NCBI GenBank assembly: GCA_025462805.1
Contig: JAOAPJ010000154.1
Span: 1-7,767, forward strand
DNA from: Acidobacteriaceae bacterium
GTDB taxonomy: Bacteria > Acidobacteriota > Terriglobia > Terriglobales > Acidobacteriaceae
Length of the DNA stretch: 7,767 bases
Reading direction: 5' to 3'
The notes under the pieces are model-generated. The model was not told where the DNA came from and did not search any database. It worked only from the letters and a program-made list of their open reading frames with translations. Position 1 is the stretch's first letter. Every line of letters starts with the position of its first letter. Of this stretch, positions 1 to 6,138 are shown piece by piece. Both the position numbers and the translations under genes were made by a program.

Positions 1-226
1 GCTCATGCCCAGGTCGGAGATAGAGATGATATGTGTTGCCGAGGATGATCTCGGCCCCAAGCTGCTCCAGCAGATGCTGCGGCACCGCCTTCACAGAACC
101 GACCGTCCCCACGGGCATGAACACAGGGGTCTGCACCTGCCGGTGCGGCAGGTCGAGTGCTGCGCGGCGGCCCTCTCCATGGGCGGAAGCGATGCCGCCT
201 GAACAGATCTCGAAGCGAAGGCTCAC
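1..226 (-). CDS. tgt: Queuine tRNA-ribosyltransferase, N-terminal part (cut by left edge)
   Basis: Tgt exchanges guanine-34 of GUN-anticodon tRNAs for the queuosine precursor preQ1 in bacteria. Only the first 75 residues are present. They read MSLRFEI at the start, then TPVFMPVGT (33-41), GSVKAV (43-48), and [17 protein letters not shown] (57-73). The last two blocks are hallmark sequences of the Tgt TIM barrel. The catalytic aspartates and zinc ligands lie beyond the window, so activity cannot be judged. The start is GTG (224-226): the first in-frame codon triplets upstream are CGG, CAT, AAT and then the folK stop TAG, so no other start is possible. There is no clear Shine-Dalgarno sequence, and only 9 bases separate it from the folK stop, so translation is probably coupled to folK. 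Identity is very likely; completeness is unknown. Confidence 0.93.
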   Translation of the reverse strand, partial: MSLRFEICSGGIASAHGEGRRAALDLPHRQVQTPVFMPVGTVGSVKAVPQHLLEQLGAEIILGNTYHLYLRPGHE

Positions 227-235
227 CCGATGATT

Positions 236-742
236 CTAGAGGGAGTACATCTCGAGCACCTCGCCCTCGTCCCGCGGCAGCCCATCCAGCAGCTGTCGAA
301 CGCTGCGGCCTAGCCCCGGATGCCGCCACTCCGGAGCGATCTCCGCGAGCGGCGCCAGGACAAAGCGGCGCTGGTGCATCGCGGGGTGGGGCAGCGTCAG
401 CGCCGGCTCCTGCAACACGAGGTCATCGTAGAGCAGCAGATCCAGGTCCAGACTTCGCGGTCCTTTGGCCGGACCTCGCCCGCGTTCGCGCCCGAAGCTG
501 CGCTCGATCGCGAGCAATCGATCCAGCAGGGGCATGGGAGCAAGCGACGTCTCCAGCAATACCACAGCGTTCACGAACTCTGGCTGATCGAGATATCCCA
601 CCGGCGCGGTTCGATACAAAGAGGAACGTGCAAGCACGGAACCCAGCGAGTTGAACCGGCCAGTCGCGGCGGCCAGCGTCTCCGCGGGTACGCCAGCCGG
701 GGAGGGCAGGTTGGCGCCAAGTGCTATGGCAGCGATGGGCAC
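236..742 (-). CDS. folK: 2-amino-4-hydroxy-6-hydroxymethyldihydropteridine pyrophosphokinase (HPPK)
   Basis: HPPK transfers pyrophosphate from ATP to 6-hydroxymethyl-7,8-dihydropterin, the step before dihydropteroate synthase in folate synthesis. The 168-residue protein has the expected elements: ALGANL at 7-12, SSLYRTAPVG (40-49), QPEFVNAV (53-60), and the signature KGPRSLDLDLLLY (93-105), with the Mg-binding aspartates D99 and D101. PHPAMHQRRFVLAPLAEIAPE (118-138) is the usual C-terminal block. Compared with my recollection of E. coli HPPK, the loop before the signature seems one residue longer and has Ala where the PROSITE-type pattern has a basic residue, a small deviation. The start is GTG (740-742). 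No better in-frame start exists before the upstream stop at 770-772. No good Shine-Dalgarno sequence is visible. It precedes tgt by 9 bases and is divergent from nadD. Confidence 0.95.
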   Translation of the reverse strand: MPIAAIALGANLPSPAGVPAETLAAATGRFNSLGSVLARSSLYRTAPVGYLDQPEFVNAVVLLETSLAPMPLLDRLLAIERSFGRERGRGPAKGPRSLDLDLLLYDDLVLQEPALTLPHPAMHQRRFVLAPLAEIAPEWRHPGLGRSVRQLLDGLPRDEGEVLEMYSL

Positions 743-748
743 CCACCC

Positions 749-754
749 ATTATG
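749..754 (-). promoter_or_regulatory. Possible -10 element of folK
   Basis: Read on the minus strand this is CATAAT, five of six matches to TATAAT, ending 6 bases before the folK GTG. Transcription would start about at the start codon, giving a leaderless message. I see no convincing -35 box at 16-18 bp spacing, so support is weak. Confidence 0.3.
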
Positions 755-852
755 CGATCCGCTCAGCGTTCACTGCGCATTTGGGCGATCACCGCATGGG
801 CGTTGCGGCGGTCAGCCCTCGCATCAGGCAGCGCCTGCACTAGCATCAGGAG

Positions 853-1566
853 ATGCGAATCGCTCTCTTCGGCGGCAGCTTCGACCCACCCCATCTCGGA
901 CACATCGGCATCGCGACGGCGGCGGCGAATCGGCTGAAGCTCGACCGCGTCCTGATGGCGCCGGTGGGGCGTCAACCGCTGAAGCTAGACCAGACGCAAT
1001 CTCCCTATGAAGACCGGCTGGCCATGGTGCGGCTTGCGTCGGCGGGGATTCCGCCGCTCGAGCCAAGCACGATCGACGCACCGCTCCCGGACGGACGCTT
1101 CAACTACACCTATGACACCCTGTCGCGTTTGCGCGACACCCTCGGGCCCGGCGACGAGCTCTTCTGCCTGGTGGGCGCCGACGGATTGAAGACGCTGCAT
1201 CACTGGCATCGCGCCGCCGAGGCGCTGATGCTCGCGCAGTGGATCATTGCGGACCGTCCTGGCTTTCCGCTGGACACGATGCCCTCTCTGCTGCCTTCAG
1301 GAGTGACAGCAGGACGTCCCGAGCTGGCGGACGGCTCGCAGAAGATCCCGATCATCAAGGACGGCAAAGATCACAGCACCATCTGGCTGTTGCCCGGCCT
1401 GCAGTACGAGATTTCCGCAACGCAACTGCGTGAGGCTCTTGCTCATCATGCCGCGGGCATCCCGCAATCGATCCTAGACAGCCAGGTGGCAGACTACGCG
1501 CGCGAGCACTCACTCTACGTTCGGCAAGCAGCCGCGGTTCGGCAAGCAGAGGCGCAGACAAAGTAG
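853..1566 (+). CDS. nadD: Nicotinate-nucleotide adenylyltransferase
   Basis: NadD adenylates nicotinate mononucleotide with ATP to give deamido-NAD, in the cytoplasm. The nucleotidylyltransferase motif GGSFDPPHLGH occupies residues 7-17, with the conserved H14 and H17. The second signature, ISATQLR at 187-193, is the counterpart of the family ISSTxIR. VADYAREHSLYV near the end matches the usual NadD C-terminus. The 237 residues are longer than typical members (about 190-215), owing to extra residues around 150-180 and a tail formed partly by an 18-base tandem repeat. The start at 853 puts the beta-strand MRIALFGG at the N-terminus, as in the family, and an in-frame TAG at 841-843 blocks any earlier start. 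An AGGAG abuts the ATG with no spacing, so it is unlikely to be a normal ribosome site. rsfS follows after 108 bases, a common pairing. Confidence 0.96.
   Translation: MRIALFGGSFDPPHLGHIGIATAAANRLKLDRVLMAPVGRQPLKLDQTQSPYEDRLAMVRLASAGIPPLEPSTIDAPLPDGRFNYTYDTLSRLRDTLGPGDELFCLVGADGLKTLHHWHRAAEALMLAQWIIADRPGFPLDTMPSLLPSGVTAGRPELADGSQKIPIIKDGKDHSTIWLLPGLQYEISATQLREALAHHAAGIPQSILDSQVADYAREHSLYVRQAAAVRQAEAQTK
1519..1554 (+). repeat. 18-base tandem duplication in the nadD 3' end
   Basis: Two 18-base units (1519-1536 and 1537-1554) match at 16 of 18 positions, sharing GTTCGGCAAGCAG and a final GCG. They encode VRQAAA then VRQAEA in the NadD C-terminal tail, after the last conserved family motif. Confidence 0.85.
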
Positions 1567-1572
1567 GCAGGC

Positions 1573-1589
1573 ACGCCACCGCCTGGCGT
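1573..1589. other. Short hairpin after nadD
   Basis: ACGCCA (1573-1578) and TGGCGT (1584-1589) form a perfect 6-bp stem with a 5-base loop, seven bases after the nadD stop. It is not followed by a T-run, so it is at best a weak terminator or a 3'-end stabilising structure. Confidence 0.4.
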
Positions 1590-1661
1590 CTTAGGATAGA
1601 GCGTTGGACTCGCTGAAAAGCAGCCCCGGAGAGCCCGGCGCGCATCGCGCAGCGTAAGAAG

Positions 1662-1667
1662 AAAGGA
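1662..1667 (+). promoter_or_regulatory. Shine-Dalgarno site of rsfS
   Basis: AAAGGA lies 7 bases before the ATG at 1675. Its strength and spacing support the upstream start, and so the long basic tail of RsfS, over the internal ATG at 1924. Confidence 0.7.
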
Positions 1668-1674
1668 AGACGAG

Positions 1675-2319
1675 ATGGCAGGCACAGGCAAGAAGAAGTC
1701 GGCGAGCAAGGCAGCCGCCAAGCGGACCCCGCGAAAGGCCGCCGCCAAAAGTCAGGCGACTCGCGGCGCACGCGCCAGGAAGTCGACGCCGGCCAGGCGC
1801 GGCCCCCAACGCGCTGCATCCAGGGCCGCTGCACCGAAGACAAAGCCTGCCAGGAAAACCGCGGCGGCACAGAGCGATTCGGCTGAGCGGCCAGAGCGCA
1901 GCATCCCCGCCCTGACACGACAGATGGTGGCTGCCGCAGCAGCAGCGTGCGAGGCCAAAAAGGCGGAGGACACCCGCATTCTGGAGCTCGATGCATCCGA
2001 TGCCGGCTTCACCGACTTCTTCCTCATTACCAGCGGCACCAACGAGCGCCAGACGCAATCGATCGCCGACGAAGTGGAGCTGCGCCTCAAACAAGACTTC
2101 GGCACATATCCCAACTCGGTAGAAGGGAAGCGCCAAGGCGAATGGGTTCTGCTCGACTACGTTGATTTCGTCGTTCACATCTTTCTGGCAGAGAAGCGCG
2201 CCTTCTACGACATTGAACGCCTGCGAAAGTCCGCGCGCACGGTCGACCTCGCAGAACTCGAGAAGAGAACGGCCGCAGTGCGGAAGCGTATCGCGGCGAA
2301 GAGCGCGGCGGCTGACTGA
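1675..2319 (+). CDS. rsfS: Ribosomal silencing factor RsfS with a histone-H1-like N-terminal tail
   Basis: RsfS (Iojap/DUF143 family) binds L14 on the 50S subunit and blocks joining with 30S when nutrients are scarce. The family domain spans about residues 85-195: DFFLITSGTNERQTQSIADE, then a block with W157, the DY motif and H168 (GEWVLLDYVDFVVHIF), then RAFYDIERL. The family is usually about 105-130 residues long; this protein has 214. Residues 1-66 contain 21 Lys/Arg, 21 Ala and no Asp or Glu, in KAAAKRTPRKAAAK-type patterns like histone H1 or bacterial H1-like proteins. A short basic tail, VRKRIAAKSAAAD, ends the protein. A well-spaced Shine-Dalgarno site supports the start at 1675. A start at ATG 1924 (residue 84) would give a normal-sized protein but has no ribosome site that I can see. 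The domain call is firm; the tail's function is unknown. Confidence 0.94.
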   Translation: MAGTGKKKSASKAAAKRTPRKAAAKSQATRGARARKSTPARRGPQRAASRAAAPKTKPARKTAAAQSDSAERPERSIPALTRQMVAAAAAACEAKKAEDTRILELDASDAGFTDFFLITSGTNERQTQSIADEVELRLKQDFGTYPNSVEGKRQGEWVLLDYVDFVVHIFLAEKRAFYDIERLRKSARTVDLAELEKRTAAVRKRIAAKSAAAD

Positions 2320-2346
2320 TCAGATTGTGCAGATATCGCCGAAACA

Positions 2347-2376
2347 GAAGCGGGGCGCCAGTCGGCGCCCCGCTTC
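2347..2376. terminator. Hairpin between convergent rsfS and receptor gene
   Basis: GAAGCGGGGCGCC (2347-2359) and its exact reverse complement (2364-2376) form a perfect 13-bp stem closed by the 4-base loop AGTC. It lies 27 bases after the rsfS stop and 20 bases beyond the receptor stop on the other strand. Downstream tracts are CTTCC on the plus strand and TGTTTC on the minus strand, so it is not a classic U-tract terminator. Its position strongly suggests a shared bidirectional terminator. Confidence 0.8.
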
Positions 2377-2396
2377 CTTCCCGCAATGAAGGCTGT

Positions 2397-5300
2397 TTAG
2401 AAGGTGATCTTGCCCCCGAGTTGGATCGAGCGGGAGGCCGGCAGGGTCGTGCCTCCGTTCGAGTACGTACCCGGATTGAAGTGATTGCTGCCAAAGAAGC
2501 CCTGACCGTCGTCAATGTTCGAGTCCGGGGTTCCCAGGAAGGCGCGGTTGAGAGCGTTGAACGCATTTAGATACAGCTTGAGCGAAACACCCTCGCGGAT
2601 GGAGGTGGTCTTGATGATGGCAGCGTCCAGGTTGTTATACGACTGCCCGCGCGTGATGTTGCGCGGCGCTCCCGGGTAGGGATTGCCCACCAGATCGGCG
2701 TAGGACTGGTTGTTATAGAGCCAGTGCACAGAGTTCTGGGTGACCGGCTGGTTCAGATTACCGTTCGCGTCCTGTGAGTAGTAGTTGTAGTAGCCGGTTC
2801 CCTGGGTAGTGAAGGTCGCATTCGGGTCGACGACGTAGATACCAACCGTCCCGAGCGGTGCACCTCTGTTTGCCAGGACCGGGCGGCAGGCGTCAATGCC
2901 GATACGAGCGGCATTGAACTTCGGATCGCAGTAGCTGCTCGAGTTCTTGGTTGCCAGGCTGGAGGAGTCGTTGATGTTGGCAGAGTAGAACTGGTAGATG
3001 GAGAACGGCTCACCATTGTTGAACAGATAGTTGGCGCTGATCTGGAAGCCGCCGAGCGCCCTACCCAGGAGTCCTGACCGGTTCTTAAAGGCCTGCACCT
3101 CGTAATTCATGCCGATAGAAACCAGGTTCGGATACGAGAAGTTCGAGACACCTCGCTCCGGTATATCGGTTGCCAGCGGATTCTGCGCGTACTGCAGACT
3201 GCCGGTACTGCCGTTGGGCGTGGTTGCGCCAAAGATTTCATCTGCGTTATCGATCGCGCGGCTGTAGGTATAGTTCGCGTCCACAGTCAGACCGTGACGG
3301 GCACGGGTGACCAACTGCAACTGCAGGCTGTTGTAGTTTCCGAACGCAGTGTTGGCTCGGGTCACCACATTGGCGCTCCCGCAATGCAGCCTCCCATCAT
3401 CTTTACCTCCCGGATCGCTGCACAACGACGAAGGATTTACGAGATTGGGATAGGCAGTCGCCACAGGCAGCAGGTAGGGATTGTTATTCAGGGATTGAAA
3501 GAGCTGGGACGTGTGGTTCCCGATGTAGGTAGCACCCACGATGGCTCCGAATACCTGGTACTGCAGGCCAAGGTTATACGTCTGCACGCGCGGATTGCGG
3601 AAGCTGGGCGGGTTGTTGGTCAGGTTTCTGAAGTTCGGATTGACACCGCGTGGCAGCAAGGGCAGGTTCTGCGCTCGAACAGCGGCGCCGATCACACCCG
3701 ACGCCGGCAGGCATTGTACCGTTACTCCGTCGCAGGGAATCGTACCCAGGTTGATCACCGGCGCCGCTGTTGCCGAGTTCAGGAAGATATTGTAGAAGGC
3801 TGGATCGTACTGGATGCCGTACCCACCGCGTACCACCAGCTTGGGAAGAGAGGTCGGGTTCCAAGCGAAACCGAGCCGTGGCTGGAAGTTCTTCCAGTTG
3901 CGGTTCGTGAATGGATAGGTGCGCTCCGCCAGCGGGAGGGTGGTATCCCAGAAGGGGTTGGGACCTGTTTCGCGGGCCACCGTCTCAGAGTGCAGTTTGT
4001 TGACTGCCTGATCAAAGAACTCGTAGCGCAAGCCCAGGTTCAGTGTCAGCGATGGCATGATGCGGTAGTTGTCCTGAATGTAGAGGGAGAAGTCCGGTTC
4101 GGTGAAAGGAATGACCGGGCTGCCGTCACCCAGGCTCAAGTTTCCAACGCCTTGGAGGAAGCTGCTGAAGTTCGCGAAGCTATATCCGCCATTGAAATCG
4201 GGCAGGAAGACGTTGGGCGAGTTCTGGAACGTGTAGTCGCCGCCAAACAGAACGGTGTGATTGCCGCGCTGCCAGCTGGCATTGTCCTGCGCCTGCGTCA
4301 CCTTGACCGTGCGGCCCTGGGGCAGATTAGTGGGGTATCCAAAGCCCACGGAGCCGCTGCCAATCGAGACCGAAGCGGTGCAGTTCGCAAGTGAGGTGCT
4401 GACGCAGTTGGATTGCGCGCCTCCCTGGAAGAAGACCTTGCTTTGCTGGAAACTGTAGCGGACCTGATTGACCCAGCGCGGCGAAAAGACATGCGACCAG
4501 TCGACGCCGATGGAGTGTGTCGTGGCGGGGACGTCATAGAAGTTGCCGTTGTAGATCGTGCCCAAGCCCGTGCTCAAGTCGGTCTGGTAGATGTAACGGA
4601 TGAATGCGTGGTCGCTGGCGGTCGGTTGCCAATCGAGGCGACCTATCTCTTGTTGATCGTTGAAGAGCGGCGCAACGGACCGCGAGACCTGGCCGAACTC
4701 AATCGAGTGTGTGACTCCATCCGGACCGACGACTGGCTTGTTCGTTGGCGTGCCCGACACACTAGCGCCCGGCGCGCCGAATGGACCGTTCTTCGCGAGA
4801 GCCACCACAGCAGGATCGCTGGGATAGATAGCCTGCAGTTGTGCGATTCCGGCAGGGGTCGGAGTGAGAGTCGGGGAGACCGAAGGGGTGAAGCCGCTCC
4901 GCTGATGATCCCAATTCGTGCCGCCGAAGCCCCACAGCTTGTCCTTCAGGATCGGACCGCCGAAGGTACCGCCCCAGCGGTTCTCGGCGTATCGGGGTAT
5001 CACAGGCGGAGTGCAGCCGGTCGATGGGCTTTGGCCAGGGGCGCAGAAGCCGAACAGCGGATTCTTATTGCCGTTCGCAAACGAGTTCAGAAAGGAGCCG
5101 GTGTAGTACTCGTAACCCGAACCGTGGAAAGTGTTGGTTCCGTTCTTGGTGATGTAGTTCACCACGCCGCCCATGTTGCGACCATATTGGGCGTTGAAAT
5201 TCGACGTAACGACCTGGATCTCCTGAATGGCGTCCTGGTTTGCGAAGAAGATCTGCGGTCCCGCGACAGAGTTGTCGTTATTCGACTGGCCGTCAATCTC

Positions 5301-5903
5301 GAAGTTGTTTGAGCGGGAGCGCTGACCATTGATCGAGAGATCCTGACCGCTGCTGTTACTAAAGCTGGCATCGTGCCCGATCGCCACGCCGGGCGTCAGC
5401 AGCGCGATATTGTCCAGGCTGCCGTTCAGAGGAAGGTCCTGAGTCTGCAGGCTTGAGAAGGTCGTCTGCACCTGCGCGTCTTCCGTCTGCAGCACGGCGC
5501 CGCCGGTAGCATTCACCTCAACCTGGGTCGCCGCCGACCCTACGCTCAGGTTCACTGGACCAAGGTCGGTCGCCTGGCCCGCGGTCACGGCAACGCCACC
5601 AGCAGTCTTCTTGCCGAAGTTTGCGGCCTCAATCGCTACCTGGTAGGTGCCTACCTGCAGGTTGCGGATAGAAAAGAAACCCTGTCCATTCGTCTGCGCA
5701 ATCTGCTTTACGCCGGTCGAGGGTGACGTGACAGTGACAGTGGCGTTCTGGATAGCAGCCCCGGACGAATCGACGACCGTTCCCGTGAGCGATCCAGTGG
5801 TGATGCCTTGTCCCGCTGCAGGTAGAGGATTCAAGGCGAGCTGTGTGCTGCCAAGAAGGAGAAAGCTCGAGAGCAAGAGCCGGCGGAAAACAGATTGGGT
5901 CAC
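2397..5903 (-). CDS. TonB-dependent receptor, Oar-like, with carboxypeptidase-regulatory-like domain
   Basis: This is an outer-membrane beta-barrel that should import a large or scarce substrate using TonB energy; the substrate cannot be told from sequence. The 1168-residue protein has a signal peptide (R7-R8, then a Leu-rich core at 9-24, likely cleavage after AAG at 29-31) and a carboxypeptidase-regulatory-like fold at about 38-118 (GTVVDSSGAAIQNATVTV, then NGQGFFSIRNLQVGTYQV). A plug follows at about 120-260 (INGQRSRSNNFEIDGQSNND, MGGVVNYITKNGTNTFHG), then the barrel, ending in IQLGGKITF with a terminal Phe as in outer-membrane proteins. No clear TonB box was found. All ten cysteines of the mature protein form five close pairs. 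The GTG start at 5903 has a GGAGG 7 bases before it; a longer in-frame reading to 6044 would bury the signal peptide. Such receptors are numerous in Acidobacteriota, and this one has no transport partner beside it. Confidence 0.93.
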   Translation of the reverse strand: MTQSVFRRLLLSSFLLLGSTQLALNPLPAAGQGITTGSLTGTVVDSSGAAIQNATVTVTSPSTGVKQIAQTNGQGFFSIRNLQVGTYQVAIEAANFGKKTAGGVAVTAGQATDLGPVNLSVGSAATQVEVNATGGAVLQTEDAQVQTTFSSLQTQDLPLNGSLDNIALLTPGVAIGHDASFSNSSGQDLSINGQRSRSNNFEIDGQSNNDNSVAGPQIFFANQDAIQEIQVVTSNFNAQYGRNMGGVVNYITKNGTNTFHGSGYEYYTGSFLNSFANGNKNPLFGFCAPGQSPSTGCTPPVIPRYAENRWGGTFGGPILKDKLWGFGGTNWDHQRSGFTPSVSPTLTPTPAGIAQLQAIYPSDPAVVALAKNGPFGAPGASVSGTPTNKPVVGPDGVTHSIEFGQVSRSVAPLFNDQQEIGRLDWQPTASDHAFIRYIYQTDLSTGLGTIYNGNFYDVPATTHSIGVDWSHVFSPRWVNQVRYSFQQSKVFFQGGAQSNCVSTSLANCTASVSIGSGSVGFGYPTNLPQGRTVKVTQAQDNASWQRGNHTVLFGGDYTFQNSPNVFLPDFNGGYSFANFSSFLQGVGNLSLGDGSPVIPFTEPDFSLYIQDNYRIMPSLTLNLGLRYEFFDQAVNKLHSETVARETGPNPFWDTTLPLAERTYPFTNRNWKNFQPRLGFAWNPTSLPKLVVRGGYGIQYDPAFYNIFLNSATAAPVINLGTIPCDGVTVQCLPASGVIGAAVRAQNLPLLPRGVNPNFRNLTNNPPSFRNPRVQTYNLGLQYQVFGAIVGATYIGNHTSQLFQSLNNNPYLLPVATAYPNLVNPSSLCSDPGGKDDGRLHCGSANVVTRANTAFGNYNSLQLQLVTRARHGLTVDANYTYSRAIDNADEIFGATTPNGSTGSLQYAQNPLATDIPERGVSNFSYPNLVSIGMNYEVQAFKNRSGLLGRALGGFQISANYLFNNGEPFSIYQFYSANINDSSSLATKNSSSYCDPKFNAARIGIDACRPVLANRGAPLGTVGIYVVDPNATFTTQGTGYYNYYSQDANGNLNQPVTQNSVHWLYNNQSYADLVGNPYPGAPRNITRGQSYNNLDAAIIKTTSIREGVSLKLYLNAFNALNRAFLGTPDSNIDDGQGFFGSNHFNPGTYSNGGTTLPASRSIQLGGKITF

Positions 5904-5910
5904 GTACCAT

Positions 5911-5915
5911 CCTCC
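5911..5915 (-). promoter_or_regulatory. Shine-Dalgarno site of the receptor gene
   Basis: GGAGG on the minus strand sits 7 bases before the GTG at 5901-5903. It decides the start. An ATG at 5908-5910 directly after the GGAGG is out of frame. Confidence 0.8.
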
Positions 5916-5989
5916 AGGGGAAGGCTGTGGGCGAATACCGAAGCTCCGCGCACATGCCGGACAACTATTTGGTCGGAACGTGTCCACTT

Positions 5990-6006
5990 TGCATTTGCCG
6001 TGCCAG
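5990..6006 (-). promoter_or_regulatory. Sigma-54 (RpoN)-type promoter of the receptor gene
   Basis: Read on the minus strand this is CTGGCACGGCAAATGCA. Against the known consensus YTGGCACG-N4-TTGCW it matches every fixed base except one (A for the first T of TTGC), with correct GG to GC spacing. Transcription would begin near 5979, giving a leader of about 76 bases that includes the GGAGG site. This is a pattern match only; no rpoN gene lies in the window. Confidence 0.6.
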
Positions 6007-6016
6007 TTGTTCGATT

Positions 6017-6025
6017 GAATCCGTA
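6017..6025 (+). promoter_or_regulatory. Additional half-site related to the inverted repeat
   Basis: GAATCCGTA differs at one of nine positions from GATTCCGTA at 6080-6088, in the same orientation. The two are exactly 63 bp apart, six helical turns, so both would face the same side of the DNA. It could be chance in an AT-richer stretch. Confidence 0.35.
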
Positions 6026-6080
6026 TTTTTTGCAAGTGACTCAAAAGGCAGCCGGGTTTCGCCTAGCCACGGTTGGCGAG

Positions 6081-6109
6081 ATTCCGTAAAGCAATCAGCT
6101 ATACGGAAT
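6081..6109. promoter_or_regulatory. Inverted repeat, likely operator or activator site
   Basis: ATTCCGTA (6081-6088) and its exact reverse complement TACGGAAT (6102-6109) are separated by 13 bases; arm centres are 21 bp apart, two helical turns. This fits a dimeric regulator binding one face. The centre lies about 116 bp upstream of the inferred receptor transcription start. The right arm also covers the expected -35 position for rlmH, so the site could act on either gene. Confidence 0.55.
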
Positions 6110-6125
6110 TCCATAGAAGTAGGTA

Positions 6126-6131
6126 CATAAT
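6126..6131 (+). promoter_or_regulatory. Possible -10 element of rlmH
   Basis: CATAAT matches five of six bases of TATAAT and lies 7 bases before the rlmH ATG, implying a very short or absent leader. The -35 position has no good match and is occupied by the right arm of the inverted repeat. Confidence 0.4.
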
Positions 6132-6138
6132 TTTGGGG

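Noticed and set aside
3..329. 108-codon minus-strand frame at the left edge
   Set aside because: It is out of frame with tgt and folK, which both show clear family motifs over the same bases.
763..975. 70-codon minus-strand frame covering the folK-nadD gap
   Set aside because: It overlaps the first conserved motif of nadD in antisense, has no recognisable similarity and no ribosome site that I can support.
1591..2178. 195-codon minus-strand frame opposite rsfS, and similar frames opposite cobO (6621-7121) and accD (7224-7622)
   Set aside because: All are codon-aligned antisense shadows of well-identified genes with no recognisable motifs.
3294..5312. Two long plus-strand reading frames (366 and 299 codons) opposite the receptor gene, nearly continuous
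   Set aside because: They lie in the codon-aligned antisense frame, where stops need sense codons TTA, CTA or TCA. These are rare in this GC-rich gene, so the frame stays open by composition. The proteins show no family signature and the sense protein is clear.
5904..6044. 47-residue N-terminal extension of the receptor from 6044
   Set aside because: It would place the signal peptide internally, adds cysteines that spoil the pairing, and runs through the sigma-54-like promoter. The GTG at 5903 has a strong Shine-Dalgarno site.
6073..6138. 22-residue N-terminal extension of RlmH from 6073
   Set aside because: The extra residues have no counterpart in RlmH and cover the inverted repeat and -10-like box; the ATG at 6139 fits the family start.
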